A stretch of 64,000 bases of DNA from Trema orientale (taxonomy: Eukaryota; Streptophyta; Magnoliopsida; Rosales; Cannabaceae). Location of the stretch: the NCBI GenBank assembly GCA_002914845.1, contig JXTC01000068.1:1-64000 (forward strand), written 5' to 3'. The notes beneath the pieces are model-generated. The model searched no databases, had not been told where the DNA came from, and saw only the letters and a list, made by a program, of their open reading frames with translations. A program made the translations under genes and the position numbers. Numbering within the stretch: position 1 is the first letter of the stretch; every line of letters starts with the position of its first letter. Positions 12,818-28,492 of this stretch are shown in pieces.

Positions 12818-13006
12818 ATGAGTGATACTATAGAGCACTTTAAGGTACCAAGTACCATCGAGGTACTAGTTTTTCACTAGAAGATGAAATAATACCTTAA
12901 GTAGAACCCAGTACGAGACCTAATTTATTAATTTTATCTTCTAGTGAAAAACTGACACCTAATGTGGTGTTTGGCATCTGAAGGTGTTCTATAGTATTAC
13001 TCTATA
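12818..13006. mobile_element. Small MITE, 'AGAGTAATACTATAGA' family, copy 1
   Basis: The left end GAGTGATACTATAGAGCAC is the inverted partner of the right end GGTGTTCTATAGTATTACTC. An inner inverted pair also exists (TTTTTCACTAGAAGAT against ATCTTCTAGTGAAAAA). The element is about 190 bp with no ORF. A relative occurs at 39881-40067, and fragments near 13.73 and 15.71 kb. Confidence 0.7.
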
Positions 13007-15877
13007 TCTATATATGTATTAAGTATTTGCACAGTAATAGGCCAAGCTAGTGGTTGGGTAATTAGAAGGTGTTCATTACTCAAGGAGTTTAGGTAAATTA
13101 TAGTCGCAAGCTCAGCCTTATTGGTAATCCCTAATACTGAAGTTCAAAATTCAAATACTCTCACCCTAACAAAAATAAATACATAATAAGAATAATAATA
13201 AAAGTTGTTCAAGCAAAGTGTGTTATAATGTTTATAAAAATATTGGTCAAATAGTGATAGATTATAAGGAAATTCGTTTTTGTTTAATCTGGTAAGTAAT
13301 TAGAAATTGGATTAATGGGGTGTATGTATATAGTATATCATTCAATATATATATACTTGCCAAATATGGGGTATTGGAAATAAAGGATAACACACCGATC
13401 GATTCAATTTAATCGTAAGTTCAAAATCCAAGTTCTCTCTCCTTTCAAAAAAAAAAAAATCCAAGTTCTCTCACCCTTATAAGAATGGTCAAATAGTGAG
13501 GGTTATACCAAGTAAGTCAAGAATTACATGTTTTAATTATTCTCATCATATATATTAAAGTAAGAATAATGATAACTGCACTTAGTCTCATTACTTAACA
13601 TATAAATTTTATTGGAATTTGTGATTTGTTACATTATTAAAATATTAGGATGAATAATGTAATCCACATATCAAATAATAAAACAAAAGAGTATAAAAAA
13701 GACTTCATTTAGCACTTCTTATTAGAGTAAATGCTACAGTATACCATCGGTGGTTAGCACCACTTTCAGTCTATTACTTATTAAGTTATTATAATTAATA
13801 ATAGAGATATTTAATTGATTGATATCCCATTATTTTAGACATATTCTTTACAATCTGCACAAATGCATCCAATCTAATCCATAAAATTATTTTTAAACAA
13901 TCGTCTCTAGTTTGCAAATGTGTAGATCAAGTCGATTATGTTTTATTGGTTATTTGGGCCATATTTGTAAGCCTATATAATTGGTTTGTTTTAGATTATT
14001 CATTTAGCAAAATTTTTTCTCTTCATACATGTTTGTCTAGCCCACTACCCATCATTTTTCCATTTCTTTCAATTTTAAAAAATACAATTATAATATATTA
14101 AAATACAAATTTAACAAAGAGGAACTATATTTGTACCCAAACTAGTATAAAGGCACCCCGATCTAAACTCACCTAATCTAAAATTTTTAAAAAATATATA
14201 TATTTTTATTTTGTTATTTCCTAAAATATATCTTACCATGTGCACCCTATTAATCATATTTTGTTTCTCAATTTTTGTACCACTACCCACCTTAACATAA
14301 AGCTAACCCATCTACAAATAATTGAAAAATAAAACACAAATATAGTTGCTTTACGAGTTCCACACTTTTAGTTACTTATTAATTTTGATACCCTAGTGAT
14401 ATTAAGGCATTTGCTTTTTTACCCACATAATTTCAAATGCACAGTTAATAGTGAAAAATTATTTTAAAAATAATTTATTCAAACAAATATCTTGATTTAA
14501 TTTATGTTTTTAGATACAAATAGTATTATTTCTGTTAGATGCAAAATAAAAACAAAGGGATTGAATTTCAAACAACAACAATAATAAACTGTGTCAACTG
14601 ATTACCCCCCCCCCCCCCCCAAAAAAAAAAAAGAAAAAAAAAACCATTTTTTTTAAAAAAATTAATAAGCATGGTTTAGCATATAATTGTCGAACAAAAA
14701 AAACAATGTTGGGAATGGAATGGAAATAGAATTTAAAGTATCCCTGGATTTGGTTGGACAGATAATATAATTTGATTTAGGGAGTTGTTTGTGCAATTGC
14801 AAAACGACCAAAAATTCATAGCACGAAAAGATTTAAGTACCTCTATAGATATAAATACATGAATGGAGATATATATATTTTGGGTTGAGAATTGGGTCTC
14901 CCTTCACCAACCCTATCGGAATGATGGCCCTTTCAGTTTAACATTCGCGCAAACAACCATCACTCCACTGGGTTTCCGTTTGTCTTTTCCGTTGGGTTGC
15001 CGATCTCACTACACACATACGCCACCATTGTCTTTAGTTGAACAACAAATAATTCTATTTTATCAATATAAATTTGCCACATTAATATTTTTCTTCTAGA
15101 AAGAAAATAATATAAGCATACATTGGACTGGTTTCAAGCTAAATATCTTTATTGTAACTTTGTCTTTTTGAGTGATGAATGTTCATTATTATCTTGTTTA
15201 ATAGATAAACAAAATTTCCCAAAAAAAAAAAAAAGATTAGAGATACGATTTTGTGGAGAAAGTCTAATGAAGATTTTAGTTTAAATACGATGGGGTATAA
15301 TTATTAAAAATAAATTATCATAACTTTATTTAAAATAGTATATATAATTGTATCTTTTGGTCTTTCACTTAAAGGATAACTAGGTAATAAATTCTTTTGG
15401 AAAAAAATAAGTGCTTTAATCTAATATAGGGGTACAAATATAAACCCCTTTAACAAAATGCGAACCTATAAAGATCAATGTGTAAATTGTTAATATAATT
15501 ATATATAGATAGAAGTATAAACATATATCGAGAGTTTTATGTGTATAAATTAAGTACAGATTGAATTGAATCAGAGTTTTTAAATTAAAAAATGTAACCG
15601 ATCCACAAAAGTGCAGAATTTCAATCCAATTTAATATACACTTTGCGAACTATATTAGATTAGTTTGTGTGGATTAGATGGATTTTGAACACCCCTAATT
15701 AATAGATTGGATCATACACTGATCTCATTTAAAATTTTAAAATGTAATTATAGTCACCTAGTAACAGATTGATCCATCAAATAGAGTTAGACACCACAAG
15801 GTGCTCCTCTTTGGCATTATATTAGAAAACTCATAAGGAAAAGAGAAAAAGAAAAACATTCGAACCTATACATATAG
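13007..15877. other. Intergenic with MITE fragments, no supported gene
   Basis: It contains a second 'GTATTTAGCACT'-family MITE at about 13559-13731 and partial copies of the 'AGAGTAATACTATAGA' family near 13732-13830 and 15715-15832. A C16A12 homopolymer junction lies at 14605-14632. Stretches such as GTTCAAAATCCAAG near 13420 resemble worn SINE B boxes. No credible gene. Confidence 0.5.
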
Positions 15878-16109
15878 GTTGCCAATCCAGTAGGTATTTT
15901 TTTTTTTTTTACCTATATGTAGGTATTTTTTTTTAGCCATTGGATCATCATCTAATGGTGATCCAACGACTATAATGAGGTGCATGAAAAGACGTGCATC
16001 ATTAATACTATTTCTCTCTTCTACTTTTTATAATAAAAAAATGTGCATGATAAATTTTCATTGGCCAAATTAATACTTATGCATAGATTACAAAAAAAAT
16101 ACCTATTGG

Positions 16110-16112
<3 letters not shown>
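15878..16112 (+). mobile_element. MITE 'GGTTGCCAATCCAGTAGGT' family, copy 3 (solo)
   Basis: It starts with the intact left terminus and keeps all family landmarks, including GACGTGCATCATTAAT and an internal inverted TTGGATCA / TGATCCAA pair. The right terminus is cut after CCTATTGGATT and replaced by a (TA)n tract. It is a single copy, not a mirrored pair. Confidence 0.8.
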
Positions 16113-16144
<32 letters not shown>

Positions 16145-17212
16145 TAAACTATATATATATTCTAAACTTGCCTTCAGACAATTATTAGCATAAAAAGTCT
16201 GTTTTTATCTAGTAATTAACATTGGTATATACGTTACCAATATTTGATGACCAATGTAACTGCCGACTGGCTCACTGCCCATTTCACTATCTTTTTCGGC
16301 AATCACTATATCTGCCTTGAGCCCTTGACAATTAATTTCACTGCTTAATCCGCACTACACATGCATTAAAGTTTTTAATACATTTTGCCGATGACTACAT
16401 AAATGCTACTTCTCAATATGATAATTATGTATATATATTAGGCTATCATTATGCTTTATAAAACCAGAATTACAAAATGAGTTAAAAACAGAACAAACAA
16501 AGTTAATATGCAAAAAGGTAAAAAAAACCACCCAAAAAATAAAAAAATAAAAAAATAAAAAATAAGCTGCAAATTTGAAGCTAACTCCACTAGTGAAAAT
16601 AAAGTTTTCAAAGAAAACAAGTACAATATCTTTCCCATAACGTCCAAAATTCTTTTACCCGATTACAAAAACAGCCCTTTTCAGGAAAATGGTATAAGTT
16701 CTCGCTCCTCAATTTGGCAACATCAAGACCTGCACCATCACCAAGTCTGCCTGTCCGTTCTCTCGTTCTATTTTGTGCCTCAGAATCTTAGACTGTAGAA
16801 ACCTGTAGTCATCTTCCAAAACCCACATCCACAAACATCAAATTTCTTAGCCTAAACCAACAAAAATTTCCCTTTCGGATTCGTACGGAGAGCCCTTATC
16901 AATGGAACCCGTGCCAATACCAAAAAGTCCCCCCCACTAAGAAGAGGGTTGGGACTTGGGAATCACACAATTAATCAAGTGTTGTAAGTTGTAAGTTTGT
17001 AAACCTCACGTTTTTCCCTCCCCCCTTCCAGAAATATTCGTTTCCAAAGACACTCTTTTTTTGGCGAAGACTTTTTGACACCGAAGTAATGAGTGGTTTA
17101 ATCCTTTTAACACTCCCAAAAAACAAAAACAAAAACATAAAGCCAAAAACCAAATCACGCTTCCCTTGCACTTAATATCACCTCTTCTTTAACAAACCCT
17201 ATTAAAGGCTTA

Positions 17213-17214
<2 letters not shown>
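16113..17214. other. Intergenic region upstream of the HSL2-like gene
   Basis: (TA)n at about 16115-16141 is followed by AT-rich DNA that becomes less AT-rich after 16.65 kb, as expected of an approach to a promoter. No separate gene is supported. Confidence 0.5.

Positions 17215-17249
<35 letters not shown>
17215..17249. repeat. (CT)n microsatellite in the HSL2-like leader
   Basis: About 17 uninterrupted CT repeats lie 180 bp upstream of the start codon and just downstream of CCCTATTAAAGG, a weak TATA-like motif. CT tracts are common in plant core promoters and 5' leaders. Confidence 0.8.
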
Positions 17250-17253
<4 letters not shown>

Positions 17254-17425
17254 GATGTGAACACTTTGAAAAAATGGCCATGTTAATTGCTCTTTAAATC
17301 AAATCTACCTCGTCCTTGTCACCATCTCCATGCATGAAACAACACTTCGCTTTATCACAAGTATGTTAATTTCTTACTTCTTACTGATAAACCTTTGATC
17401 TTTCTGTGTCTTTGGCCACCGTAAG

Positions 17426-20400
17426 ATGACACATCCGAACCCGAAATCGAGACTTCCTCTCATACTACTCGTTTTCTTATCTTCTTCGTGGGTTTTCGTC
17501 GCGGCGGCTTCCCTCGCCGGAGACTCCGAGATTTTGATCCGGGTCAAAACCGCCCGACTCGAAGACCCGAATGGAGAACTCGACGATTGGGTTCCCAACA
17601 GCAGCCACAACCCTTGCAACTGGACGGGAATCACTTGTGACCTCAACCCCCCCGCCGTCGTTTCGGTAAACCTATCTGGGTTCGGGCTCCGGGGCGGATT
17701 CCCGTCCGGGTTTTGTCGGGTTCGGACCCTCCGAAACCTCACCCTTTCGTACAACAGCATCAACGGCACTCTATCTTACCAAGCTCTCTTGCCATGCTCT
17801 CATCTAGAGTCCCTCGACCTCAGCACAAACGACCTCGTCGGTGGATTGCCGGAATTATCGCCGGAGTTTCGGGACTTGAAGTACCTTGACCTGTCGGTTA
17901 ACAACTTCTCCGGCGAGATTCCGGCGAGTTTTGGCCAGCTCCGGGCTTTGAAAGTTCTTCTTTTGTCCTCAAACTTCATCAGTGGCCAGATTCCGTCGTC
18001 TATTGGAAATCTTAGCGAGTTAACTACGTTGGGTATTGGTTATGTTTTTCTGAACCAGAGTACTCTGCCTCCTGAGATCGGAAACTTGACCAAGCTCGAG
18101 ACTCTTTTCATTCCGCAAGCCGGTCTCTCTGGGACCATACCAGACTCCATTGGACACCTCGTTGAGCTCACGACCCTCGACTTATCTCATAACCAGCTAT
18201 ACGGGAAAATCCCAGAGAGCATTGGAAAATTGAAAAATGTCGAAAAAATCGAGCTCTATGCGAATGGGTTGTCCGGCGAGTTGCCGGAAAGTATGGCGAA
18301 TTTGAGTTATTTGGCTGATTTTGACGTATCTCAGAACGCTCTCACCGGAAAATTACCAGACAAGATCGCCGCACTGGGTTTTGTGTCTTTAAATCTAAAC
18401 GATAATCTTTTTGAAGGGGAATTGCCTGAGAGCTTAGCGACGAATCCATATCTTGAAGAGTTGAAGATCTTTAACAATAGCTTTTCCGGGAAGCTGCCGG
18501 AAAATCTAGGCCGGAACTCTGAGTTGGCAGACATTGATGTCTCCACGAACAAGTTCACTGGAGAGTTGCCTAAGTACCTATGTTACAGAAAAAAGCTCTA
18601 TAGCCTCATCACTTTCAGCAACAAGCTCTCTGGAAATTTGACTAGCTTAAACGAATGCGCTTCACTGACTTACTTGCGACTCGAAAACAATGCTTTTTCC
18701 GGAAAGATTTCATCTGGGGTTTGGGGTCTGCCCCTTCTTTTCTTCCTCAGAATCGAAAACAATGGCTTTGAAGGTTCAGTTTCGTCTTCCATCTCCATCG
18801 CCGGTAATCTGACCACGCTGATGATCACCGGCAACAAATTTTCCGGCGAGTTACCTCCGGCGGTGTGCAAGTTAAGGCAACTCGTGAGTTTATCGGTGGG
18901 TAACAACCAGTTTTCCGGCGATTTACCTCTCTGTATTACCGAGCTAAAGAAGTTGCAGAAACTCAGAATGGAGGAGAACATGTTCACTGGAGCAATACCC
19001 AGTTCAGTGAGTTCGTGGACCGAGTTGGTCGAGCTGAACCTGTCCCAAAACCAACTCTCCGGCGAAATTCCGCCGGAGCTGGGCGATTTGCCGGTTCTGA
19101 ATTACCTAGACCTCTCCGGAAACCAACTTTCCGGCGAGATCCCGGCGGAGTTGACCAAGCTGAAGCTCAACGAGTTCAACCTCTCAAACAACAAGCTTCA
19201 CGGAAAAGTCCCTCCGGGTTTCGCCCGCGACCAATTCGTTTCGGGTCTATCCGGAAACCCGAATTTATGTAGCCCGAATTTCAAGCCCTTTCCTCCTTGC
19301 TCCAGACCCAAACCCGCCACCTTGTACGTCGTCGTAATACTCTCCATCTGCGCCGTTCTCCTCCTCGGGTCCCTCCTCTGGTACCTCAGGAAAAAGTCCC
19401 CGGTATTCGGGTCCAAACCCAAGCGGCTCTGCAAGCTCACCACATTCCAACGGGTCGGGTTCAATGAAGAAGATGTGATTGTCCCTCTTACCGAAGAAAA
19501 GTTAATCGGGTCAGGAGGTTCGGGTCGGGTTTATAAAGTGAAGCTGAAAACGGGTCAAACCGTAGCGGTCAAGAAGCTCTGGGGTGGTGATAGGAAAGAG
19601 GATTCGGATATGATATTCCAGTCCGAAGTGGAGACTCTGGGTCGGATCCGCCATGGCAATATCGTAAAATTGCTGTTCAGTTGTAGCGGTGAGGATAGTA
19701 GAATTTTGGGGTACGAGTACATGGAGAACGGGAGTTTGGGTGACGTGTTGCATGAAGAGAAGGGTGGTGGTGGAGGTTTATTGGATTGGCACCAGCGGCT
19801 CACGATAGCGGTTGGCGCCGCTCAAGGGCTGGCGTACCTTCACCACGACTGTGATCCGGCTATCGTGCACCGGGACGTGAAGAGTAACAACATACTGTTG
19901 GACGAGGAGTTCAGGCCGCGCGTGGCTGATTTTGGGTTGGCTAAGACTCTTCAGCGCCACGTGGAGGGGAATGGTGCCATGTCACGTGTTGCTGGGTCCT
20001 ACGGCTACATTGCGCCGGGTGAGTTTGTTTTGTCGTTTTCTCAATTAGTTCTTTTCTTTTTTTTTTTTTCTTTTTTTTTTTTGGGTGACTTGGACACTTC
20101 TGCTTTATGAGACTTGACCCGGTACTAAATGAAGATACAAATTAATAGTGTTTGTGATAAGAAATTAAATTTGACACTTTAGAAATATTCACTCCAATTG
20201 AATTATTTGTTAAATATATACCATAGGATTTGAGTGCTTTTAGCGTTATTCATGAAATTTCGTTGTTTAGATGTTACTTTGAAATTATTTGATGGTGCGA
20301 GACTAGGTCTAGCATAAGTCATTTTCTAAAATAATTTATTGTGTAGATCTTTTAAGTCAAGGTCTATGTGGAGAAGTCTACCAAATAGCTACAAGTGAAA

Positions 20401-20918
20401 ATGCATATATACACATGTTAGAGGAAAAGAGGGGTTGAGCAATGTAGAAATTACTCTACATTTGAAGAGCACACATATTCTATTTTACTAATTCAAACTC
20501 TTTAATAATCAAATTTGCAGAGTATGCATACACTTTGAAAGTGAACGAAAAAAGTGACGTGTACAGCTTCGGAGTGGTGCTATTAGAATTGATAACGGGC
20601 AAGAGACCGAACGACCCCTCATTTGGGGAGAACAAGGACATTGTGAAGTGGGTTACGGAGGCTGCTCTAGCATCATCATCATCATCACCACAAGAAGATA
20701 GGAATGGTGGTTATGGAAGTCATTGGATAAATTTGGACGAGCTTGTTGACCAGAGGATGAATCTAACCACATGTGATTATGAAGAGATTGAGAAAGTTTT
20801 GGAGGTGGCTCTTGTGTGTACCTCTAGGATTCCCCTTAATAGACCCTCCATGAGAAAAGTGATCGAATTGCTCAAAGTCAAGGACCAGAAATCGGCTCGC
20901 AACAAAATGATGCACTAA
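17426..20918 (+). CDS. HSL2: LRR receptor-like kinase, HAESA-like 2 (HSL2) type
   Basis: Receptor kinase of LRR subfamily XI. In Arabidopsis, HAESA/HSL2 at the plasma membrane bind IDA-type peptides with SERK co-receptors and drive organ abscission and cell separation. Exon 1 is 17426-20018 and exon 2 is 20521-20918; the GT/AG intron splits the Glu codon after GYIAP. The product is 996 aa, close to Arabidopsis HSL2. Order: signal peptide (about 1-28), LRR cap with CNWTGITC, about 20 LRRs, second cap (NPNLCSPNF), transmembrane helix (about 632-655) and kinase. Kinase motifs are intact: GSGGSGRV loop (about 695-702), Lys716, HRD 815-817 and DFG 835-837. It is an RD kinase. The start is the first ATG and is followed directly by a hydrophobic leader. 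Reading through the intron would truncate the kinase after about 30 foreign residues, so splicing is required. HAESA or HSL1 are alternatives; the MTHP start, FQRVGF and [17 protein letters not shown] favour HSL2. Confidence 0.93.
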
Positions 20919-22970
20919 TTATATGATTATTAAAGTTTGGTAGAAGCTCCATGATTCAGCAAAAAAGAGGGGTTTTTTTTTCTTTTTCTTTTTTTTTTTT
21001 GGGTAGGTTGTGGGTTGTAATTATTGTTAAGCATGGAGATTAGTCATGAAGTTTTGGTAATTTTAATCAAAGATCAGTGCACAAAGTTTAGTCAGAAATT
21101 AGACAAACTTTGTTTTAACGTTATAGTATCCAAAAAGAAATCGAGAACTGCAAAGTATAGCTTCTCTCATTAGAAAATCATTAAAAAGAATTTCATAATG
21201 TTCTTATGATAAAAGCATGTGAATATCAAGTAATTGAGCAATCAATCCAAATGAGACTTTAAGATGAGCTTAATATTCTATCTTTATACATGATAATACT
21301 AACTTATTACCAGTGCATTTTTTTTTTCCTTCTTTCTTTCCTTTTCTTTTGCTGGATGATCAATACCATTTGTTAGGTTATAATCCATGTGGATAGACAT
21401 AAATATATAATATATACACATATTTATAACAACCAGAAATCTGAAACTATATTAGGCACAACATGAATCCATTCGTAACACAAGTTTTATGTGTTATTGT
21501 TATTTGAAGCCAAAGCTCTGATCACACACAAAACTAATATCAAGTTACAAATATTGGAGAAGAATAAATAAAATTTGAATCGATCGAATGTCTTATTGGG
21601 TACCAATCGGTCAAAGACACCTCTTTTGTTTATCTAGTTCTCTATCTAGTGATTAAAAAGTAGAGGCACTCTTTCTTCTGGGTGCTTCACTTTAAAGCCA
21701 AGTCTAACAAAATAAAAAATTGATTACCAAAGACAGATACTACTTCATCTTCACGTCATTTTCACGAGTTTGGAGATCAGATCTTGTAGTGCGGCCGACG
21801 GGACCATGTAACTACTTGTATACAAGGGAAAATATTAAAGATGGATATGACAAACATACACTCAAAGTTAGCATGTAACAGAATTTATTCTCATCATAGT
21901 ACCTTGTACTAGCAACTTTTCTATAATTATTTTTTTTTTCTCTCTGGTTGGGAGATGGATTATTATCTGAATTTTATACTTTGTTTGACAGTGAAGATTT
22001 GTAGAAGGATTAAAGCACATTGTTGAGCAAGAGAGATGGGATAATTTACAATGAAAGCAGTTCTAAAAACAATATTAGTTCTAATTGTGGCTAAAAAAAC
22101 AAAAAAAAAAAAAGCAAAAAAACTGATATGAATCTAATACCATCCTTCAAAATTGATACTCGGCCTAATTACCTCGAGGTGAAAGGGTGGCAACTGCCAC
22201 TTAGCCCATCAAATCGAGTCCATCCATTTTGGAAGCTTGTGAGGGAAGTGCCGAGAAAAAGGACACGTAAATGACATGATTGCTCTGTGAGAAATTTAGT
22301 AATAAATTATTACAATAAGTAACACAATTATTTTACAGTTAAATTTTTATCTATCCCTTCAACTATCCATTTTATATACAAAAAAAAAAAAAAGAATAGA
22401 ATATTATGTTACGTCCTATCCAGTTTACTAGCAACATGAATAAGAGCTATTATAATCTTTATCTCTCATACTCCTAATCTCTGATTCATCCATTTTGTTT
22501 TAGTCTTGAATGTCTTTGCTAAAGTTCGATGGCCCAAATTTTGTTCAGCCTAGCCCGATTAGCTCGCAGTGCGACATATATAATATTTTTGTAATTATGA
22601 GAATTTTTTGAGATCAGCGATGGACTCCAGGATCGGACTTGTTTTGTTCAAACATATTTGTTTTAGGATTTTTCTTATATTTTCAGTTTTGCTATAAAAA
22701 CTCTACATTCTGTACCCAATTTCGATATAGTGATATTTTGTTCTCCTTTGTTAGTGATATTTTCCGTTTGGGATTTTTCACTTAAATCTGTATATTCTCA
22801 TTCGTCTTTTTATTACCAGTTATAGTTCATTATTTTATAACAGCATCATTTTAACAACCTACATAATTCAATGACCAAATATGTCGTTCACCCTTTATTT
22901 CCTAATTAATAAACCAAATCAAAATGGATGTGTAATTTAGTTTATTTTCCTCTAAAATGGTGCCACTTTG
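20919..22970. other. 3' flank of HSL2-like gene and intergenic DNA
   Basis: AT-rich with T-rich tracts (20970-21000 and 21319-21350). No ORF, repeat family or RNA gene could be supported. Confidence 0.5.
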
Positions 22971-22974
22971 AAAA

Positions 22975-23406
22975 AGCCCACTGGGCTAGAACCAGAGAAG
23001 CCCAGGGCTCACGCAAACCACCGATAAGGGATGTTAGGACTCAGAACGATTCCCGTGAAAATAAAGGGGCAAACCAACCATTACAAATTTAAAAGCAAAT
23101 GAGCTGTACATTCTGATCCTAAATCTGAACCGTTAATCCAAAGGAGGACCACAAAACCAACGACTGAGAATCAGTATAGACATGTAGGGGGAAAAAAAAA
23201 AAGAAAAGCAAAAAAAGCGCTAACTCACTGATAGCTAAACCTAACCATGGTTAACAGACACAGGGTTAAGGCTCCTAACCTCTCGCGGACTATAAAATCC
23301 CAGAGCCAAAGCGAAAAAACTCAACCTCACACCACAAATCTACGGGCGTCTTAATAAATGCCATTTTCATCTTCTCTCATCTTCTCCGTTTTGCCCCCTA
23401 GGGTTT
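22975..23406 (+). promoter_or_regulatory. Promoter and leader of the alpha-tubulin locus
   Basis: Three site II motifs (TGGGCT or its complement) lie at 22975-22980, 22982-22987 and 22999-23004. A telo-box-like AAACCTAA lies at 23237-23244 and a TATA box (TATAAAAT) at 23291-23298. A telo-box (TAGGGTTT) sits in the leader at 23399-23406. This combination is typical of genes active in dividing plant cells. The promoter looks intact even though the coding region is damaged. Confidence 0.65.
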
Positions 23407-23464
23407 CATAACTTGTCCTTTTTTCTCTGTATTTTTCGAATATTTTTTTTATTTGTGAGCGAAA

Positions 23465-25840
<2,376 letters not shown>

Positions 25841-26425
25841 GAGGAGAGTTCTTAATATACCAGTGCAGCGGTGTATTTTGATTTTCATTGTGTCTGACTT
25901 TACTATGTTTTTCTAATTTCGAATCTTTTTGCTGTTTCACTTCTTTGTGGGCGGCACAGATAGTGTTTTTCTTCCTGTACTAGACTTCTCAATGATATGA
26001 ATGTGGCTTCGCTTTTGTGCTTTTAGTTCATGATAACTGCATTATCGCCCTTAGATGTGTTTTGTGCTGAATCGGCTTATATGGTCTTGTCAATCTTGAA
26101 CACTGTTTGCTTTTTAAGTGAAATGTCTCATGTTTAAGGACCCATTACAATGTGATTTAATTTAATACGTTTGATACGACCTTATTACATAGATATCAAT
26201 CTTTACCATAAAATATGAAGAGAGTTCATTTTTTTCCATTGCATGCAATTTTACTTTCATATGATTTTTTTTTGAAGAAAATTTTTTATATGTTCTTACC
26301 ACATAACTCTTTCAAATTTTTATCCCTAGGAAGGATTTTGCTAGTGCTTTTTTTTTTTCCCCCCGTTACTTGTTTAACTTCGGCCACATTTCAAGATTAC
26401 CTACCCAGTTAGAGTAGATATTGAG
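25841..26425. other. 3' flank of the tubulin locus
   Basis: T-rich, 3'-UTR-like sequence follows the tubulin stop codon. No further gene is visible. Confidence 0.5.
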
Positions 26426-26984
26426 GAAAAAGTTCATAAATACCCGTTTTCAAAAAAATATTTCCATAAATACCTATTTTTTATTTTTATTTCACAAATA
26501 TCAGTTTTTATACCCCTTTTGGAGAAATATAGACAACCAATATTTTATATATGAAACGTAAACTACGGTATACATTTCATGCACCTTTTGGAGAAATATA
26601 GACAACCAATATTTTATATATGAAACGTAAACTACGGTATACATTTAATGCATGAAATGTATACCGTAGTTTACATTTTATGAATAAAAATTATACTAAA
26701 AATTGGCTCATATTTTAAATTGGCTCATATTTTAAAATATATATCATAGGTCAAATTTATAATGAAAAACGTAAACTGTGGTAAACGTTTATATTAAAAA
26801 TGTATATCGTTCATATTTTACACATGAAATGTGTACCTCATAGATAAAATTTACATTGTAAATATGGACTATTCATATTTTGCATATAAAATGTGGACCA
26901 TTAAAACGGATATTTTTGAAAGAAAAATTAAAAACGAGTATTTATGAAAATAAGTTTTAAAAACAGGTACTAGACGTAAATTTC
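26426..26984 (+). mobile_element. AT-rich element, 'AAAAAGTTCATAAATAC' family, copy 1
   Basis: It starts AAAAAGTTCATAAATAC and ends with GACGTAAATTTC. Both borders recur at 51853-52174 and, inverted, at 51487-51850. The interior is built from variants of AAATGTATACCGTAGTTTAC in both orientations. It includes a 69-bp tandem duplication (26515-26583 and 26584-26652) followed immediately by an inverted partial copy. No ORF. The transposon class is unknown. Confidence 0.6.
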
Positions 26985-27134
26985 TCGAGGGCGCAACTAA
27001 AGCATATGTGGGCTTTACAATATCTGGGCCATAAATGGAATCTGATTGGGCTATTTACAAAATTCTAGGCCTAAGGTACCAAAAATTAAAAAATCCCGGA
27101 TTGACTGATTTTGTTGAAAAATTCCAGACTGATT

Positions 27135-27445
27135 TAGAAAAATATCACTTTTTAAAGTATTATTAGAAAAATAACACTTTTAAAAAATATTTAGAAAAAT
27201 ATCATTTTTTCTTTAAATTTGGTATTTTTCAATGGTACTCGAAGTAACCAATTAGGTTACTTAGAGTAACTAATCCAGTTACTTGAAGTAACTATTTAAG
27301 TTACCTCAGGTAACTCGACTAGTTATTTTAAGTATCTCATTAATTAATAAAAAATAGTATTTTTTTAAATACTTTTAAAAATAATATTTTTAAAATTAAA
27401 TTCGAGATTTTTCAGAACAATTTCAAAATACGGAATTTTTCAATT
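27135..27445. repeat. Foldback repeat related to the GTAACCAG family, variant core
   Basis: The arms are the same type as in the GTAACCAG family (TTTAGAAAAATATCACTTTT and its inverted partner). The core instead carries repeated GTTACTTGAAGTAACT-type motifs, themselves palindromic. A further degraded relative lies near 37795-38060. Confidence 0.45.
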
Positions 27446-27925
27446 TTTTTGAAAAAATACCATAAAAAATCAAATTTCCTCGAACTGATTCGAATCGAAT
27501 TTAACCTGGAAGCTCCATTTGGACTTTGTAGACCGCACTAAACTTCCTGAGCTTGCAACTTTATAACAATTGGGGTCCGCTGATACCTTAAAATGTTTCT
27601 TTCTAGTGATTACACGTGCAGGTACATAATTAGAGGAGGCATTGGGGAAAGGTCTTATTTGTTTCTATTTCTACTTTTATTTATTTTTAAGGCATCACAC
27701 GTAACAAAATCGACTTTGACCAGTCTGAAATTTGAGAGGGTGGTCTTCCATGCTCTTAAAACGTTCTTCCCCATAATCTTGCTCCCAACCCATATAATTC
27801 ATTGCGGTTAAAAATCCTTTTTTTCTTTTTGTTCTTGATTTTCAAGATTTCTTTAATTTTCAACAAAAAACATCAACCATGCCCTTAATCTTAATTTAAT
27901 GGGTTTAACCATTTCAATTAGAATT

Positions 27926-28492
27926 AGAGCCCGCAATTCGTATTATCGTGTCGTGTTCGGATCGACACGATTACGACACGACATAATAACGTTCAACTCA
28001 AACACGACACGATTAATAAACGTGTCAAAAACTTAAATCCGTGTACGACACGATTAATACACGTATAATACGACACGACACGTATAATCCGTTTAATAAA
28101 TGTGTCGTGTATCATATTATGACCTATTTGACACGATTATTCAAAATTGACACGATTACTCTAATTCAACACGATTGTACACTAATTAATTTAATTTTAC
28201 ACATGTAAATATGTTTAGAATTAATCAAAATCACATTTAAAATATTAAAATATCAATAAATGTTTCGTATTAGTGTCATATTGACACGATACGAAAACGA
28301 TCCGTTTAATTAAAAAGGTTACATAGGTCCTTTTTCGGGTTAAACGGGTTGACCCGAAATTCACCCGTTTATTAGACGTGTTATATATATCAATCTGTAA
28401 TTGATACGAAAATTAAAGGGGTCACTTAAACTCGTTTATTTCATGTTATTTTCTAGTCATATCGTCGTGTTGTGTAGAAAATTATCGATCCT
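27926..28492. mobile_element. Non-autonomous DNA transposon rich in ACGACACG, 10-bp TSD
   Basis: The 567-bp segment is flanked by identical AATTAGAATT (27916-27925 and 28493-28502). The left end AGAGCCCGCAATTCG is only a weak inverted match to the right end (AGGATCGATAATTTT in reverse). The interior is packed with CGTGTCGTGT / ACACGACACG motifs in both orientations. A 10-bp duplication would suit Mutator-like transposition, but hAT derivatives with similar interiors are known in plants. There is no ORF. Confidence 0.55.

Noticed and set aside
17426..20110. 894-aa reading of the HSL2-like gene as a truncated, kinase-incomplete receptor
   Set aside because: The last 30 residues come from reading into the intron; a clean GT/AG intron restores the full kinase in exon 2.
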